Assembly (NCBI GenBank): GCA_900142905.1
Contig: FSRV01000002.1
Coordinates: 4,556,947 to 4,620,946, forward strand
DNA length: 64,000 nt
Direction of reading: 5' to 3'
DNA from: Burkholderia sp. GAS332
Lineage (GTDB): Bacteria > Pseudomonadota > Gammaproteobacteria > Burkholderiales > Burkholderiaceae
Positions 1 through 9,687 of the stretch are shown in pieces (the first letter of the stretch is position 1; each line of letters starts with the position of its first letter). The position numbers and the translations under genes are program-made. Under the pieces are notes generated by a model, which searched no databases, was not told the origin of the DNA, and worked only from the letters and a program-made list of their open reading frames with translations.

Positions 1-1
1 G

Positions 2-1336
2 TTAAGCCACTTCTTCGTGTCCGGATGACGGTGCAGCAAGATCATCGCGACCGTGATCGGCGCGTGCGTGGTAGTGCTGCAAACGGCGCACCGAGCGTTC
101 GGGATTCAGTAGCCAGATGCCGAGTAAGCCGCATGGAAGCAGAATGCAGCCTAGCACCGTGAAACCATGCCGGAAGCCTTCGGCGATTCCCTGCGTGTCG
201 CCCACGAAGTGCCCCATCAGCGCCGGCGCGATGAGACCCGCCAGCGTACCCAGCGAAGCATTGATGGCGAGCGAGGCGGCGCGCTGCCCGGTGGGCGTGA
301 CTTCGCCGATGATTAACGGGGCGAAGAAAAAGATCAGCTGGCTCAGCACACTCGTCGCGCTCAGGCACAGCACCTTGATGCCCGTATCGATCGGAAGCGT
401 GGTGCCGAATAGCGCGAGACCTGCCAGGGCGACCGGCACGCTCGTCATAACGCCGCGCGATAGCCGCGAACTCACGCCCTTGCCTGCCAGCCACTGGGAC
501 AGGAAAGACACGGCGAGCGTGACGGGAATACCTGCGCCGACGATCAGCGAGAACAGCCAGCCTGCGTCGGCTGCGGGATAGCCGAGCGCGAGCCGCAGGT
601 AGGCCGGAAACCAGGTGAATCCGACCGACAGCACGGAATAGCCGACGAAGGTCAGCAGGATGCAACCCGCCAGCGTCGGATCGAGGATAAGCCGCCGGTA
701 GGGGACGTGTCGAGACGCGGGCTGAGCCGTCTTGGAGGCCGCCGCCTCAGCAGTCTCGTCGACCGTCCCTTCGGCGCCTAGCAACAGCCACAGCACCGTC
801 CACAGACAGCCGGCGACGCCGAGCACGAGGAACGCCCGATGCCAGTCGTAGTGGATGATCAGAAAGGTCAGGCACGGGCCGGCCAGCAGCATCCCGGCGT
901 TGGCGCCTTGCAGCACGATCGCGCTGGGTACGCTGCGCTTGCTGTTATCGAACCATTTATAGGTCGCGTGAATGGCGAGCGGGTAGGCCGGCCCCTCTCC
1001 CGCGCCGAGCAGAATCCGGCAGAGGATCAGCAAGGGAAACGACACCGTGCCGACGAGCGGAAACTGCACGAGTGCCCACGTGAGAGCAAGCACCGCCAGC
1101 AGCCATTTCGTCTTGATGCGGTTGGCGGCAAAGCCGAACAGCACACCGGACGTCGAGAACAGCAGAAAGAAGCTGCTGCCGACGAGGCCCAGTTGCTGCG
1201 GCGTCAGTCCGAGATCGTGCATCATCGGCACCGCCGCGAGACCGATGACGGCCTTGTCGGCGAAATTGATCAACATGAACAGGAACATCATGGCGACGAC
1301 GATCCATGCGCGCCATCGAGTGCTTATGTGGAACAT
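2..1336 (-). CDS. MFS transporter, anion:cation symporter (ACS)-like
   Basis: A 444-residue inner-membrane protein with about 12 hydrophobic segments, the usual MFS length. The N-terminal stretch with FADKAVIGLAA in helix 1 and the loop GFAANRIKTK (about residue 67-76, motif A position) resemble the ACS branch, which imports organic anions such as sugar acids or aromatic carboxylates with protons. The ATG at 1336 follows a good GGGGAG ribosome site. It lies 67 bp downstream of the acyl-CoA synthetase gene on the same strand, so it probably imports that enzyme's acid substrate. The family call is firm; the substrate is unknown. Confidence 0.85.
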   Translation of the reverse strand: MFHISTRWRAWIVVAMMFLFMLINFADKAVIGLAAVPMMHDLGLTPQQLGLVGSSFFLLFSTSGVLFGFAANRIKTKWLLAVLALTWALVQFPLVGTVSFPLLILCRILLGAGEGPAYPLAIHATYKWFDNSKRSVPSAIVLQGANAGMLLAGPCLTFLIIHYDWHRAFLVLGVAGCLWTVLWLLLGAEGTVDETAEAAASKTAQPASRHVPYRRLILDPTLAGCILLTFVGYSVLSVGFTWFPAYLRLALGYPAADAGWLFSLIVGAGIPVTLAVSFLSQWLAGKGVSSRLSRGVMTSVPVALAGLALFGTTLPIDTGIKVLCLSATSVLSQLIFFFAPLIIGEVTPTGQRAASLAINASLGTLAGLIAPALMGHFVGDTQGIAEGFRHGFTVLGCILLPCGLLGIWLLNPERSVRRLQHYHARADHGRDDLAAPSSGHEEVA

Positions 1337-1403
1337 GTCTTCTCCCCGGATCTGAGCGTGGCGAACGCGCGGTACCAGAACCGCGAGTCAAGGCGGTGGC
1401 CGG

Positions 1404-3554
1404 TTATCGGCTTCCTGAGTGAGGCGTAGGCAGTGGCTGGCGTGTCGCGCCAGCCCTGCTGACCACGAGCGCATCGACCGCGCACGAAGACTCGCCTTTG
1501 GGCCGCGCGATGAACGGATTGATATCGATCGACTCGATGCTGCCGGCGTTGGCCGCGGCGAAGCGCGACAGCGTGGCGAGAGTCTGCGCTAGCGTGTCGA
1601 CGTCGACGGGCGCCTGGCCACGCACGCCAGTCAGCACCGGCCACGCGCGAATCTCGCGAATCATCCGGTGCGCTTCCGCAACATCGAAGGGGGCTTGCCT
1701 GAACGTCACGTCCTTGAGGACTTCGACGAGAATGCCGCCTAGTCCGAACATGACGACCGGGCCGAACACCGGATCGCGCGTCACGCCGAGAATGCATTCG
1801 ACGCCGCCCTGGATCATCGGTGCAACGAGCACGCCTTCGATCTGCGCGTCAGGCACGGCGCGCGCGGCGCTCTCCGTGATACGCACGAAAGCGGCCCGCA
1901 CCGCCTGCGAATCGGCAAGCCGCAGCGCAACGCCGCCCACATCCGATTTGTGCGCGATGTCGGTGGACAGCACTTTCAGCACCACCGGAAAGCCGAGTGC
2001 GGCGGCTTCGCTGGCCGCCTCGTCCGCGCTTTTTGCCACCCGGCTCGTGACGACCGGGATGCCCGCGTCGGCCAGCAAGCGGAGTGCGTCGGCTTCGTCG
2101 AAACGCGGACGGTCGATAGCGACCGGTTCAGGGAGCGCAATCGGCGCCGGTTGCCGCTCGAAATGCCGGCTAAACGCGTGCAGCGCGGCGATCGCCCGCA
2201 CGGCGGCGGCGGGTTCCTCGAAGGTCAGACAGCGCTGCGCCTCGAGAAAATCGCGGTTCTGCTCGTCGAACAGGGAGACAACGGCGATGGTCAACGCCGG
2301 ATGGGCGGCGCGCACGCGCGCCCACAACTCGGTGACGAGCGGTCTGTGCTCCGGCGAAATACCGTTGACCGCCTGGAACGACACCATCGCGCCATATTGA
2401 CCATGCTCCAGCATCGTGTCGATGGCGTCGCCTAGCAGCGCGGGATCGTTGAGTATCTGGCCGGTGATGTCGACCGGATTGACTGCGGACGCGAACGGCA
2501 CGCGCTTGAGAATCGCCTGCCGTCCTGCTTCAGCCAGCGGGGGCACCGAGAGCCCAAGCCGGTCGGCTTCGTCGACCATCAATACACCGGCGCCCCCGGA
2601 GATCGACACGATGCCGAGCGCATCGGAAGCCGGTAACGGCGCGACCGAACACGCGTAGCCGATGTCGAATAGCTCGTGAATGTCTTGCGCGCGATACACA
2701 CCGTATTGGCGCAGCACGGCGTCGTAGATGTCGTCGCAACCGGCCAGCGACGCGGTGTGCGATGCCGCGGCGGCAGCCCCCTGCGCGGTGCGGCCCACCT
2801 TGCACATGACGACGGGTTTGCGCTGGGCGCGCGCCAGTTCGAGCGCGGCGCACAGTTTCTCGCCGTCGCGTGCGCCTTCGAGATAGCACAGGATCACGGA
2901 AGTCGCGGGGTCGAGCGCTTGCCACGCGAGCGCGTCGGCGAGCTCGATGTCCGCTTCATTGCCCGTCGATACGAAATGGCTGATGCCGAGACCGCGGCGC
3001 TGCGCCAGCATCAAAGCGAAGATCCCGAACGCGCCGCTTTGACTAATCAGCCCGATGTTGCCGCGCAGCGGTGCGGCGATTTTCAGCGCAGGGGTGAACG
3101 TGGCGTACACGCCTTGATGATTGTTGACGAAGCCGAGGCAGTTCGGTCCGAGTAAGCGGATCCCACTTTCCTTGACGAGCGCGCGTAGATCGTTCTGCGC
3201 GCGTACACCTTCTGCGCCGGTCTCAGCGAAACCGGATGAAAACATCACCATCGAACGCACACTGGCCGCCGCCGCGTCTTCGACAGCGGACATGACACCC
3301 GAGGCGGGTACCGCGCAGATGGCCATGTCGATCGGTGCACCGATGTCGCGGAGGGTCGGATAAGCCTGCAGACCCTGAATGCGTTCCTGCTTCGGGTTGA
3401 CCGGGTAAATCGCGCCGGGATAACGCTGGTTCAGCAGATAGTCGACCGGCAGGCCACCTATCTTGGCCGGGTTCGACGAGGCGCCGACCACGGCAATCGA
3501 TTGGGGATTGAACAGCGGGCCGAGCGCCGCCTGCTGACGGGATGACAAAGGCAT
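1404..3554 (-). CDS. NDP-forming acyl-CoA synthetase (acetate-CoA ligase family)
   Basis: A single-chain NDP-forming acyl-CoA synthetase of 716 residues. It makes an acyl-CoA from a free acid, CoA and ATP, using a phosphohistidine intermediate. An N-terminal CoA-binding Rossmann domain (AVVGASSNPAKIGG, about 20-35) is followed by succinyl-CoA-ligase-like domains with SHTASLAG (about 260), the usual site of the phosphorylated His. A C-terminal ATP-grasp domain includes FPVVLKVLSTDIAHKSDVGG. The ATG at 3554 has GGAG upstream; a GTG nine bases earlier is less likely. It is divergent from the double IclR regulator and followed by the MFS gene, which suggests a regulated catabolic unit. The acid is not identifiable from sequence. 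Confidence 0.88.
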   Translation of the reverse strand: MPLSSRQQAALGPLFNPQSIAVVGASSNPAKIGGLPVDYLLNQRYPGAIYPVNPKQERIQGLQAYPTLRDIGAPIDMAICAVPASGVMSAVEDAAAASVRSMVMFSSGFAETGAEGVRAQNDLRALVKESGIRLLGPNCLGFVNNHQGVYATFTPALKIAAPLRGNIGLISQSGAFGIFALMLAQRRGLGISHFVSTGNEADIELADALAWQALDPATSVILCYLEGARDGEKLCAALELARAQRKPVVMCKVGRTAQGAAAAASHTASLAGCDDIYDAVLRQYGVYRAQDIHELFDIGYACSVAPLPASDALGIVSISGGAGVLMVDEADRLGLSVPPLAEAGRQAILKRVPFASAVNPVDITGQILNDPALLGDAIDTMLEHGQYGAMVSFQAVNGISPEHRPLVTELWARVRAAHPALTIAVVSLFDEQNRDFLEAQRCLTFEEPAAAVRAIAALHAFSRHFERQPAPIALPEPVAIDRPRFDEADALRLLADAGIPVVTSRVAKSADEAASEAAALGFPVVLKVLSTDIAHKSDVGGVALRLADSQAVRAAFVRITESAARAVPDAQIEGVLVAPMIQGGVECILGVTRDPVFGPVVMFGLGGILVEVLKDVTFRQAPFDVAEAHRMIREIRAWPVLTGVRGQAPVDVDTLAQTLATLSRFAAANAGSIESIDINPFIARPKGESSCAVDALVVSRAGATRQPLPTPHSGSR

Positions 3555-3716
3555 GGATACCACTCCGCGTAGAACTGTAGGGGTGGGTCGAGCCTAACAA
3601 TCTGACAGGATGCCGGTACTAGGGTTTCGCTATGTTAAACACGCATGGAAGCGGGATAGCGGATGTGTTTCAATTGGAGCCAAGCACGCGCCAAGCGCTT
3701 TTTCCCGCACGAAACG

Positions 3717-5333
3717 ATGGTTCCGAATCCACTCCGCAATCCCCAGTTCGCCACAACGCTCGCGCATGGCCTCGCCTTGTTGAACTGTTTCAAGGTGGGC
3801 GACCCGATTCTCAGCAACAAAGACTTCGCCGAGCGCACTGGCCTGTCGAAAGCGACGGTGTCGCGGCTGACGTACACGCTCTCCATGCTCGGCTTTCTGC
3901 GCTATGACAACACCGTACGCAAGTATCGGCTGGGCTCGGCGGTCGTGTCGGTGGGCTACCCGCTTCTGCAAGGCCTGCGTATCCGTGAACTGGCGCGGCC
4001 GTTGATGAGGGAGCTTGCCGACGTGGCGCGCGGGTCGGTGTCGCTTGGGATTCGTGACCGCACGCAGATCGTGTATGTCGAGACTGCGCGCGGTCATGAA
4101 TTGCCGACGTTTCGTCCGGATACCGGTGCATCGCTGCCCATTCTCGCTTCCGCGATGGGCCGGGCCTGGCTGGGCCGCGCCGAACCTGCGCAACGTGCTG
4201 CCGTGCTCGAGCAGGTCCGCGTTTGCGATCCTGTGCAATGGGACGCGTATCACACTGACCTCGCAGCCGCTCTGCGCACATTTGCAGAGCGCGGCTTTGC
4301 CCTTAGCGAAGGCGAGATCGAGCGTGAAATCCATGCGGTTGCCGTGCCGATACGCGAACCGATCAATTCGGAAACCTTCGTTTTCAATTGTGGCGTGCCG
4401 CGCTTGCAACTGACCGACCGGACACTCGTCGACGTGATCGCGCCGCGCCTCGTGGCGATGGTGGACACACTCGAACGGCAGCTTGCGTCGCTGCCGGTGG
4501 GCGGCGACGACGCGCGAGCCTCGCCTGGTTCACTGCTTGTTGAGCGGGTATCCGTGGACTCGTTTCCCGACGACGATCGTCAATTCGCCTTCACGCTCGC
4601 GCGCGGTCTGGAAATCCTGCGCTGTTTCCAGCCCGGCGAAGTTGCACTGGGCAATAAGGATTTTGTGGCGCGTACGGGTTTGTCGAAGGCCACCGTCTCC
4701 CGGCTTGCCTACACGTTGACTGAACTCGGCTACCTGCGCCATGACGAAGTGGCGCGCAACTACCGGCTCGGCGGCGGTGTGCTGTCGATGGGCTATCCGC
4801 TGCTAGCCGGCATGCGCATTCGGCAGATCGCGCGGCCGTTCATGCGTGAGCTGGCGCTTCAAGTGCGCGGGTCCGTATCGCTTGGCATGCGCGACCAGTC
4901 GAATATGGTCTACATCGAATGTTGTCCGGGCGACAAGCGCATTCGTGCGCGGCCCGACGTCGGTGCGGTGCGTCCGATTCTGCGCATGGCAATGGGACGG
5001 GCGTGGCTCGCGGCGGTGGCGCCGCAGGAACGGGAGGTGGCACTGAACCGGCTACGCATCGCCGTGCCCGACCAGTGGCAACAGTACGGGGCGCAGGTGC
5101 AGCAGGCGCTTCACGACTACCAGCAAACCGGCGCGTGCTTCTCCTATGGCGATGCACAGAAGAACGCCTACGGCGTCGGTGTGCCGTTGTGCGCACCGGT
5201 CGACGCAGAGACGCTGGTGTTCAATTGCGCGGTGCCGGCACAATCGGCGCAGGGACGCCGGTTGATCGACGATATCGCGCCTCGGCTCTTGGCGATGGTC
5301 TCGAAGGTCGAGATTACGGCTGGCTTGCGGTAG
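3717..5333 (+). CDS. tandem double IclR-family transcriptional regulator
   Basis: One polypeptide of 538 residues carries two complete IclR modules in tandem. Each has an N-terminal winged helix-turn-helix (TGLSKATVSRL occurs in both copies, about 45-55 and 330-340) and an IclR effector domain. The copies stay similar at matching positions, for example NKDFAERTGLSK and NKDFVARTGLSK. Typical IclR proteins are about 250-280 residues, so this is a head-to-tail duplication and fusion without a stop. The gene diverges from the acyl-CoA synthetase/MFS pair, its likely target. The ATG at 3717 is preferred over the one at 3663 because the first 18 residues do not resemble IclR. Confidence 0.9.
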   Translation: MVPNPLRNPQFATTLAHGLALLNCFKVGDPILSNKDFAERTGLSKATVSRLTYTLSMLGFLRYDNTVRKYRLGSAVVSVGYPLLQGLRIRELARPLMRELADVARGSVSLGIRDRTQIVYVETARGHELPTFRPDTGASLPILASAMGRAWLGRAEPAQRAAVLEQVRVCDPVQWDAYHTDLAAALRTFAERGFALSEGEIEREIHAVAVPIREPINSETFVFNCGVPRLQLTDRTLVDVIAPRLVAMVDTLERQLASLPVGGDDARASPGSLLVERVSVDSFPDDDRQFAFTLARGLEILRCFQPGEVALGNKDFVARTGLSKATVSRLAYTLTELGYLRHDEVARNYRLGGGVLSMGYPLLAGMRIRQIARPFMRELALQVRGSVSLGMRDQSNMVYIECCPGDKRIRARPDVGAVRPILRMAMGRAWLAAVAPQEREVALNRLRIAVPDQWQQYGAQVQQALHDYQQTGACFSYGDAQKNAYGVGVPLCAPVDAETLVFNCAVPAQSAQGRRLIDDIAPRLLAMVSKVEITAGLR

Positions 5334-5460
5334 CGCGTGCAGCGCTCGTCCCGCTCGTTCGTGCATTCATGGGCTTTCGCGCTAGTCCGTTTCCGGTTGG
5401 CGCGCTGCCATACCAAGTGGCGTAGCATGGCAAACTCTTCGCGCCTATCGCCCATGCCCG

Positions 5461-6381
5461 ATGCATCCTACCCGCCCATTACCGCCGCTTCTGTCGTTAC
5501 GCGCTTTTGAAGCCGCCGCGAGGCGTCTGAGTTTCAGCCTTGCGGCTCAAGAACTCTTCGTGACACAAAGCGCCGTCAGTCACCAGATCCAGAAGCTCGA
5601 AGCCGACCTGGGCGTTGCGTTGTTCGAGCGGCGCACGCGCGCCATCGAGCTCACGCCGGAGGGACGGGCGTACTACGACAAGGTGCACGCCGCATTCGAG
5701 CTTCTGCGGATCGGCACCCGCGAGATTCGCGTCCAGGCCGACGAACGGGCCACGTTGACGGTGGGGGTATTGGCTTCGTTTGCGACGCGCTGGCTGGCGC
5801 CACGATTGCATGCTTTTTCGGCCACCCATCCCGGCATCGATCTGCAACTGCGACCCGAGATCGCGCTCGCCGACGTGTCCGGCGGCGAGGTCGACGTGGC
5901 GATCCGTTACGGCCGCGGCGGCTGGCCGGGCGTGCGTTCGCAGCAACTCATGTCGGAACGTCTGTCGCTGGTTTGCGTCCCGTCTCTCCTCGACGGAAAG
6001 CGCCGTCCGCGCAAGCCCCAGGACCTGCTGCGCTTCCCATTTCTGGCTTCGTATTCGACGCATTCGTTCGAGTGGGAGGTCTGGGCGCATCGTTTCGGGC
6101 TGGACCTGACCCAGGCGCAGCGCGTGCAGTTGCATGACTACAATATCGTCGTGGAAGCGGCCCTCGCCGGACAGGGCATCGCCATGGGCCGCCATCGGCT
6201 GATTGCCCAGCAACTGGCGAGCAAAGCACTGGTAGAGGCGCTGCCCGATGCGGTGCTCGACGACCCGCGCATCGGTTGGTGGCTCGTGACACCCAAGGGG
6301 GCGTTGGGCGATCCAGCGTCTGCCTTCCGCGCGTGGCTCATGCAGACAGCCGGGCAAGACACATTAGACGGCACGCATTAG
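5461..6381 (+). CDS. LysR-family regulator, GcvA-like
   Basis: A 306-residue LysR-type regulator. The N-terminal helix-turn-helix (LSLRAFEAAARRLSFSLAAQ, then VTQSAVSHQIQKLE, about 12-45) and the phrase LFERRTRAIELTPEG are typical of the GcvA subgroup. The C-terminal half is the periplasmic-binding-like effector domain, with GIAMGRH near residue 240. It is followed 91 bp later on the same strand by the RidA and aminotransferase genes. LysR genes are more often divergent from their target, so control of those genes is only inferred. Confidence 0.88.
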   Translation: MHPTRPLPPLLSLRAFEAAARRLSFSLAAQELFVTQSAVSHQIQKLEADLGVALFERRTRAIELTPEGRAYYDKVHAAFELLRIGTREIRVQADERATLTVGVLASFATRWLAPRLHAFSATHPGIDLQLRPEIALADVSGGEVDVAIRYGRGGWPGVRSQQLMSERLSLVCVPSLLDGKRRPRKPQDLLRFPFLASYSTHSFEWEVWAHRFGLDLTQAQRVQLHDYNIVVEAALAGQGIAMGRHRLIAQQLASKALVEALPDAVLDDPRIGWWLVTPKGALGDPASAFRAWLMQTAGQDTLDGTH

Positions 6382-6472
6382 TTTCGCTCATGCATGGGGT
6401 GCAAAAATTGATTGGTCACACGAGGGTCGAGCCAATAGGATCAGGTATCTCTTACGATCGGACGCACATGAC

Positions 6473-6946
6473 ATGACCTCTTCAATCTCCGCACGTGTCG
6501 CCGAGCTCGGCCTGACGCTTGAATCCGCCGCAGCCCCGGCCGCCAACTACGTGCCGTTTGTGCAGGAAGGCAATCTTCTCTTTATATCCGGCCAGATATC
6601 ACGCAAGGGCGGGCAGCCGGCCTACCTCGGCCGGCTAGGCGACACGCTCACGGAGGAGGAAGGCATCGAGGTAGCGCGCCTCGCGGCGCTGGGTATTCTG
6701 TCGCAGATTGTCGCCGCCACAGGGGACCGGCTGGACCGTGTGGCGCGTGTCGTTCGTCTCGGTGTGTTCGTGGCCAGTACGCCGGACTTCAATCGTCACA
6801 GCGTCGTTGCCAACGGCGCGTCCGACCTGATCGTTCAGGTATTGGGCGATGCCGGCCGCCATGCGCGCAGTGCCGTCGGCGTCGCGTCGCTGCCCGCCGG
6901 CGTGGCCGTTGAAGTGGAAGCCATTATTTCCCTTACACAAGCGTGA
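6473..6946 (+). CDS. RidA (YjgF/YER057c/UK114) family protein
   Basis: A 157-residue RidA-family protein. Archetypal members hydrolyse reactive enamine/imine intermediates released by PLP enzymes. FISGQISRKGG near residue 40 and the RVVRLGVFVASTPDF segment match the family core, and the length fits the longer subfamily. Its stop lies at the start of a PLP-dependent aminotransferase gene, with a possible GTGA overlap. That fits a pair in which RidA clears a product of its neighbour. Whether the Arg needed for deamination is conserved cannot be judged with confidence here. Confidence 0.85.
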   Translation: MTSSISARVAELGLTLESAAAPAANYVPFVQEGNLLFISGQISRKGGQPAYLGRLGDTLTEEEGIEVARLAALGILSQIVAATGDRLDRVARVVRLGVFVASTPDFNRHSVVANGASDLIVQVLGDAGRHARSAVGVASLPAGVAVEVEAIISLTQA

Positions 6947-6972
6947 ACCCAACGCGCGTCATTGGAACAACT

Positions 6973-8172
6973 ATGCCATCTCCTCTCTCGCCTGCTGCCG
7001 TGGACGCGTTGCGCGCGCTCACACCGGGTGCTCAACGTACCACCCATTTCAATCACGCGGGCGCCTCGCTGGCGTCCTCCGCCACGCTGGAGGCGATCCA
7101 TGCTTACCTTTGGCTCGAAGCCACGACGGGGCCGATGGAAGCCGCCGTGACCGGACGTGAGCAGACTGAGCGGGCGCGCTCGCTTGCCGCGCGGTTGCTG
7201 AATGCCCGGCCGGCCGAGATCGCTTTGACCACCGGCAACTCAGCCGGTTGGGGCGCCGCATTCGCCGCGTTGGGACCCTGGGCGCCCGGCGAGCGGATCC
7301 TGGTCGGGCGTCACGAATGGGGCGGGAATCTGGCTGCCATGCGCCTGTCGGCGCAGCGTGCAGGGGCGACCATCGAAGTCATTCCGTCCGATGCCAGCGG
7401 TGCGGTGGATCCGCAGGCGCTGGAGGCCATGCTTGACGACCGTGTGCGCCTGATCGCGCTGACGTGGATGCCGGCGAACGGCGGACTGATCAATCCGGCC
7501 GCGGCGATCGGGCAGGTCGCACGCCGCCACGGCATTCCCTACTTCGTCGATGCCGCGCAGGCGGTTGGGCAACTTCCAGTCGATGTCGTCGAGGTGGGCT
7601 GCGATGTCCTGACCGGTGTGTGCCGCAAGGCGCTGCGTGGTCCGCGAGGCACCGGCCTGCTGTATGTGCGAGAGGATTTTCTATCCCGGTTGACGCCCGC
7701 ATTCGTCGATATGCGATCTGCGCCGCCGGGTGCCGACGGCGAACCCGTCTTGCGGGACGACGCGGTGCGCTTCGAGCCGGCGGAATCATCGCTGGCATTG
7801 CATTGCGGACTGGCTAATGCGTTGGAAGAGGCATTGGAGATTGGCGTTGAGAATATTCGCGCGCGGATCGACAGCATTGCACACGCGTTGCGTGTGCAAC
7901 TCGCCGGGATCCCCGGCGTGACGGTGCTGGATCAGGGCCGGGAGCAGTCCGGGCTGGTGGCGTTCAACATCGCGGGTCTGGAGGCGGGTTCGGTACAGCG
8001 CAAGCTGGCGGATCAGGGTGTCGTGATCGGCAGTAACGGTGTCGCCTACACGCCGCTTGATATGGAGTCCAGAGGACTTAACCAGATCGCGCGCGCGTCG
8101 GTCAGCTATCTGACGACGGAGTCGGAGATCGACAAGTTGCTGGATGGCGTCCGCGGGTTGGCAAGCCAGTGA
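6973..8172 (+). CDS. aminotransferase class V-fold PLP-dependent enzyme
   Basis: A fold-type I PLP enzyme of 399 residues in the aminotransferase class V group, which includes cysteine desulfurases and isopenicillin N epimerase. The FVDAAQAVGQLPVDV segment places the Asp that contacts the PLP ring, and VCRKALRGPRGTG contains the probable Schiff-base Lys. The early FNHAG motif (about residue 27) is also typical. An in-frame GTG at 6943 would overlap the ridA stop; the ATG at 6973 starts nearer the conserved N-terminus and is preferred. It is probably cotranscribed with ridA. Its substrate is unknown; amino-acid racemisation, desulfuration or lyase activity are all possible. Confidence 0.85.
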   Translation: MPSPLSPAAVDALRALTPGAQRTTHFNHAGASLASSATLEAIHAYLWLEATTGPMEAAVTGREQTERARSLAARLLNARPAEIALTTGNSAGWGAAFAALGPWAPGERILVGRHEWGGNLAAMRLSAQRAGATIEVIPSDASGAVDPQALEAMLDDRVRLIALTWMPANGGLINPAAAIGQVARRHGIPYFVDAAQAVGQLPVDVVEVGCDVLTGVCRKALRGPRGTGLLYVREDFLSRLTPAFVDMRSAPPGADGEPVLRDDAVRFEPAESSLALHCGLANALEEALEIGVENIRARIDSIAHALRVQLAGIPGVTVLDQGREQSGLVAFNIAGLEAGSVQRKLADQGVVIGSNGVAYTPLDMESRGLNQIARASVSYLTTESEIDKLLDGVRGLASQ

Positions 8173-8226
8173 CCCGCTACGCCTTCCGTTTAGTCGACGT
8201 TTTTGCCGAGGCGATTTTGGCGCTAG

Positions 8227-9687
8227 TCATCTAAGCTCCACCGAAACAAAACTGCGTGCGTGGTTGCGCTGGATCAGCACGGCGACCTGTTTGCCTGCCT
8301 TTGCTTCCAGCGCGCTCACGTCCGCCGACGTTTCGACCAGCGTGTCATTGAGCGACAGGACGATATCGCCGGGCTGAATGCCGGCGCTTGCCGCCGGTCC
8401 ATCCACGCCGTCCACCATCAGACCCACGGCTAAATCGCTCGCACGCCGCTCGTCCTCATTCAGCGGATGCATGCTCAAGCCCAGACGATCCCCTGTGCTG
8501 CTTTCGACGGGGCGAGCTTTGGGGCTTTCCGCGGACGCGCCGACCATGACCGCCATGGTCATCGGCCGGTGATTGCGGATCAGCCTGAGTGTCGTTTTCG
8601 TCCCCGGCGGCAAAGCAGCCGCATCGTCGGCGAGTTCGGCCGAGCGATCGATCGGCTTGTCGCCGATCCGGATGATCACATCGCCAGGCTTGAGGCCGCT
8701 CGCGGCAGCCGAAGTGCCGGGCTGGACGGAATTGACCAGCGCGCCTGCCGGCCGTGGCAGGCCAAAGGCTGCGGCGAGACCCGGGCCGACGTCCTGTACG
8801 TCCACGCCAAGGCCGCCTGGAGAGGTCGCTTGCGTGGCTTGCACCTGTGAGCGCACCTTGGCCGCCAGGTTGATCGGGATGGCAAAGGCCAGATTTGGGG
8901 ATCCGCTTGAGTCGGAGTAAGTCTGCACGTCGATGCCGACCACCTCGCCGGCACGATTGAACAGCGGGCCGCCCGAATTGTCCGGGTTGGCGGCGAGATC
9001 GGTTTGGAAAAAGGGAAAACTGCTGCCGTCCTGGAGTGTGCGAGTCGTGGCGCTGACAATGCCGGCTGCAACGGTATTCGCGAAGCTGTCGGGCGAGCCG
9101 ATCGCCAGGATCGGTTCACCGACGCGCACGCGCGACGAGTCGCCCAGTTTGACGGTCGGGAGCTTCGTGGCATCGACCTGAATGATCGCGACGTCGCTCT
9201 GGACGTCGACCGCCACGACCTTTGCCTTGAACTCGCGTCGATCGGTCAGCCTGACCGTCACTTCGTCGGCTTGATCCACCACATGAGCGGTGGTCAGAAT
9301 GAGGCCGTCGGGACTCACGATAAAGCCGGAGCCCATCCCCGTGATGACGCGTGCCGAACTGCCTTGAGACGCCGGTGATTGCGGCACCACATGCTTGACG
9401 AGGGCGAGAAGGGGATCGTCAGCATCCATTGTCGCGGGGGCGGGTAGCGACGCTTGCTGCGCAGGGGCAGTCGCGCTGATATTCACGACGGCGGGCCCGT
9501 ATCGCTCCACGATGGTCGGGAAGTCGACCGACGCTGCAGCGTTGACGGGTGAAACCCGCTTCGCCTTCACTGGGGGCGGAGGCACGGCTTCGGCATTCGC
9601 CGTCGGCTGCAGGTACGGGTAGCCAGAGAGAAAGGCTGCGATCAGGGCAGCGGGGAACCAGGTGCGTGCAAGAGTTGGGTGCAACAC
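8227..9687 (-). CDS. DegP/DegQ/MucD-like periplasmic serine protease with two PDZ domains
   Basis: A trypsin-like HtrA protease of 486 residues. A hydrophobic signal-type N-terminus (about 10-30) is followed by a proline-rich linker. The catalytic His is in LTTAHVVDQ, the Asp in QSDVAIIQV and the Ser in DNSGGPLFN. Two PDZ domains follow, the first with LKPGDVIIRIGDKPI and the second with IQPGDIVLSLND. The family usually reads NPGNSGG before the Ser; here it reads NPDNSGG. Such proteases degrade or refold damaged envelope proteins. The GTG start follows a strong AAGGAGGT site. The gene is monocistronic and convergent with the aminotransferase. Confidence 0.9.
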   Translation of the reverse strand: MLHPTLARTWFPAALIAAFLSGYPYLQPTANAEAVPPPPVKAKRVSPVNAAASVDFPTIVERYGPAVVNISATAPAQQASLPAPATMDADDPLLALVKHVVPQSPASQGSSARVITGMGSGFIVSPDGLILTTAHVVDQADEVTVRLTDRREFKAKVVAVDVQSDVAIIQVDATKLPTVKLGDSSRVRVGEPILAIGSPDSFANTVAAGIVSATTRTLQDGSSFPFFQTDLAANPDNSGGPLFNRAGEVVGIDVQTYSDSSGSPNLAFAIPINLAAKVRSQVQATQATSPGGLGVDVQDVGPGLAAAFGLPRPAGALVNSVQPGTSAAASGLKPGDVIIRIGDKPIDRSAELADDAAALPPGTKTTLRLIRNHRPMTMAVMVGASAESPKARPVESSTGDRLGLSMHPLNEDERRASDLAVGLMVDGVDGPAASAGIQPGDIVLSLNDTLVETSADVSALEAKAGKQVAVLIQRNHARSFVSVELR

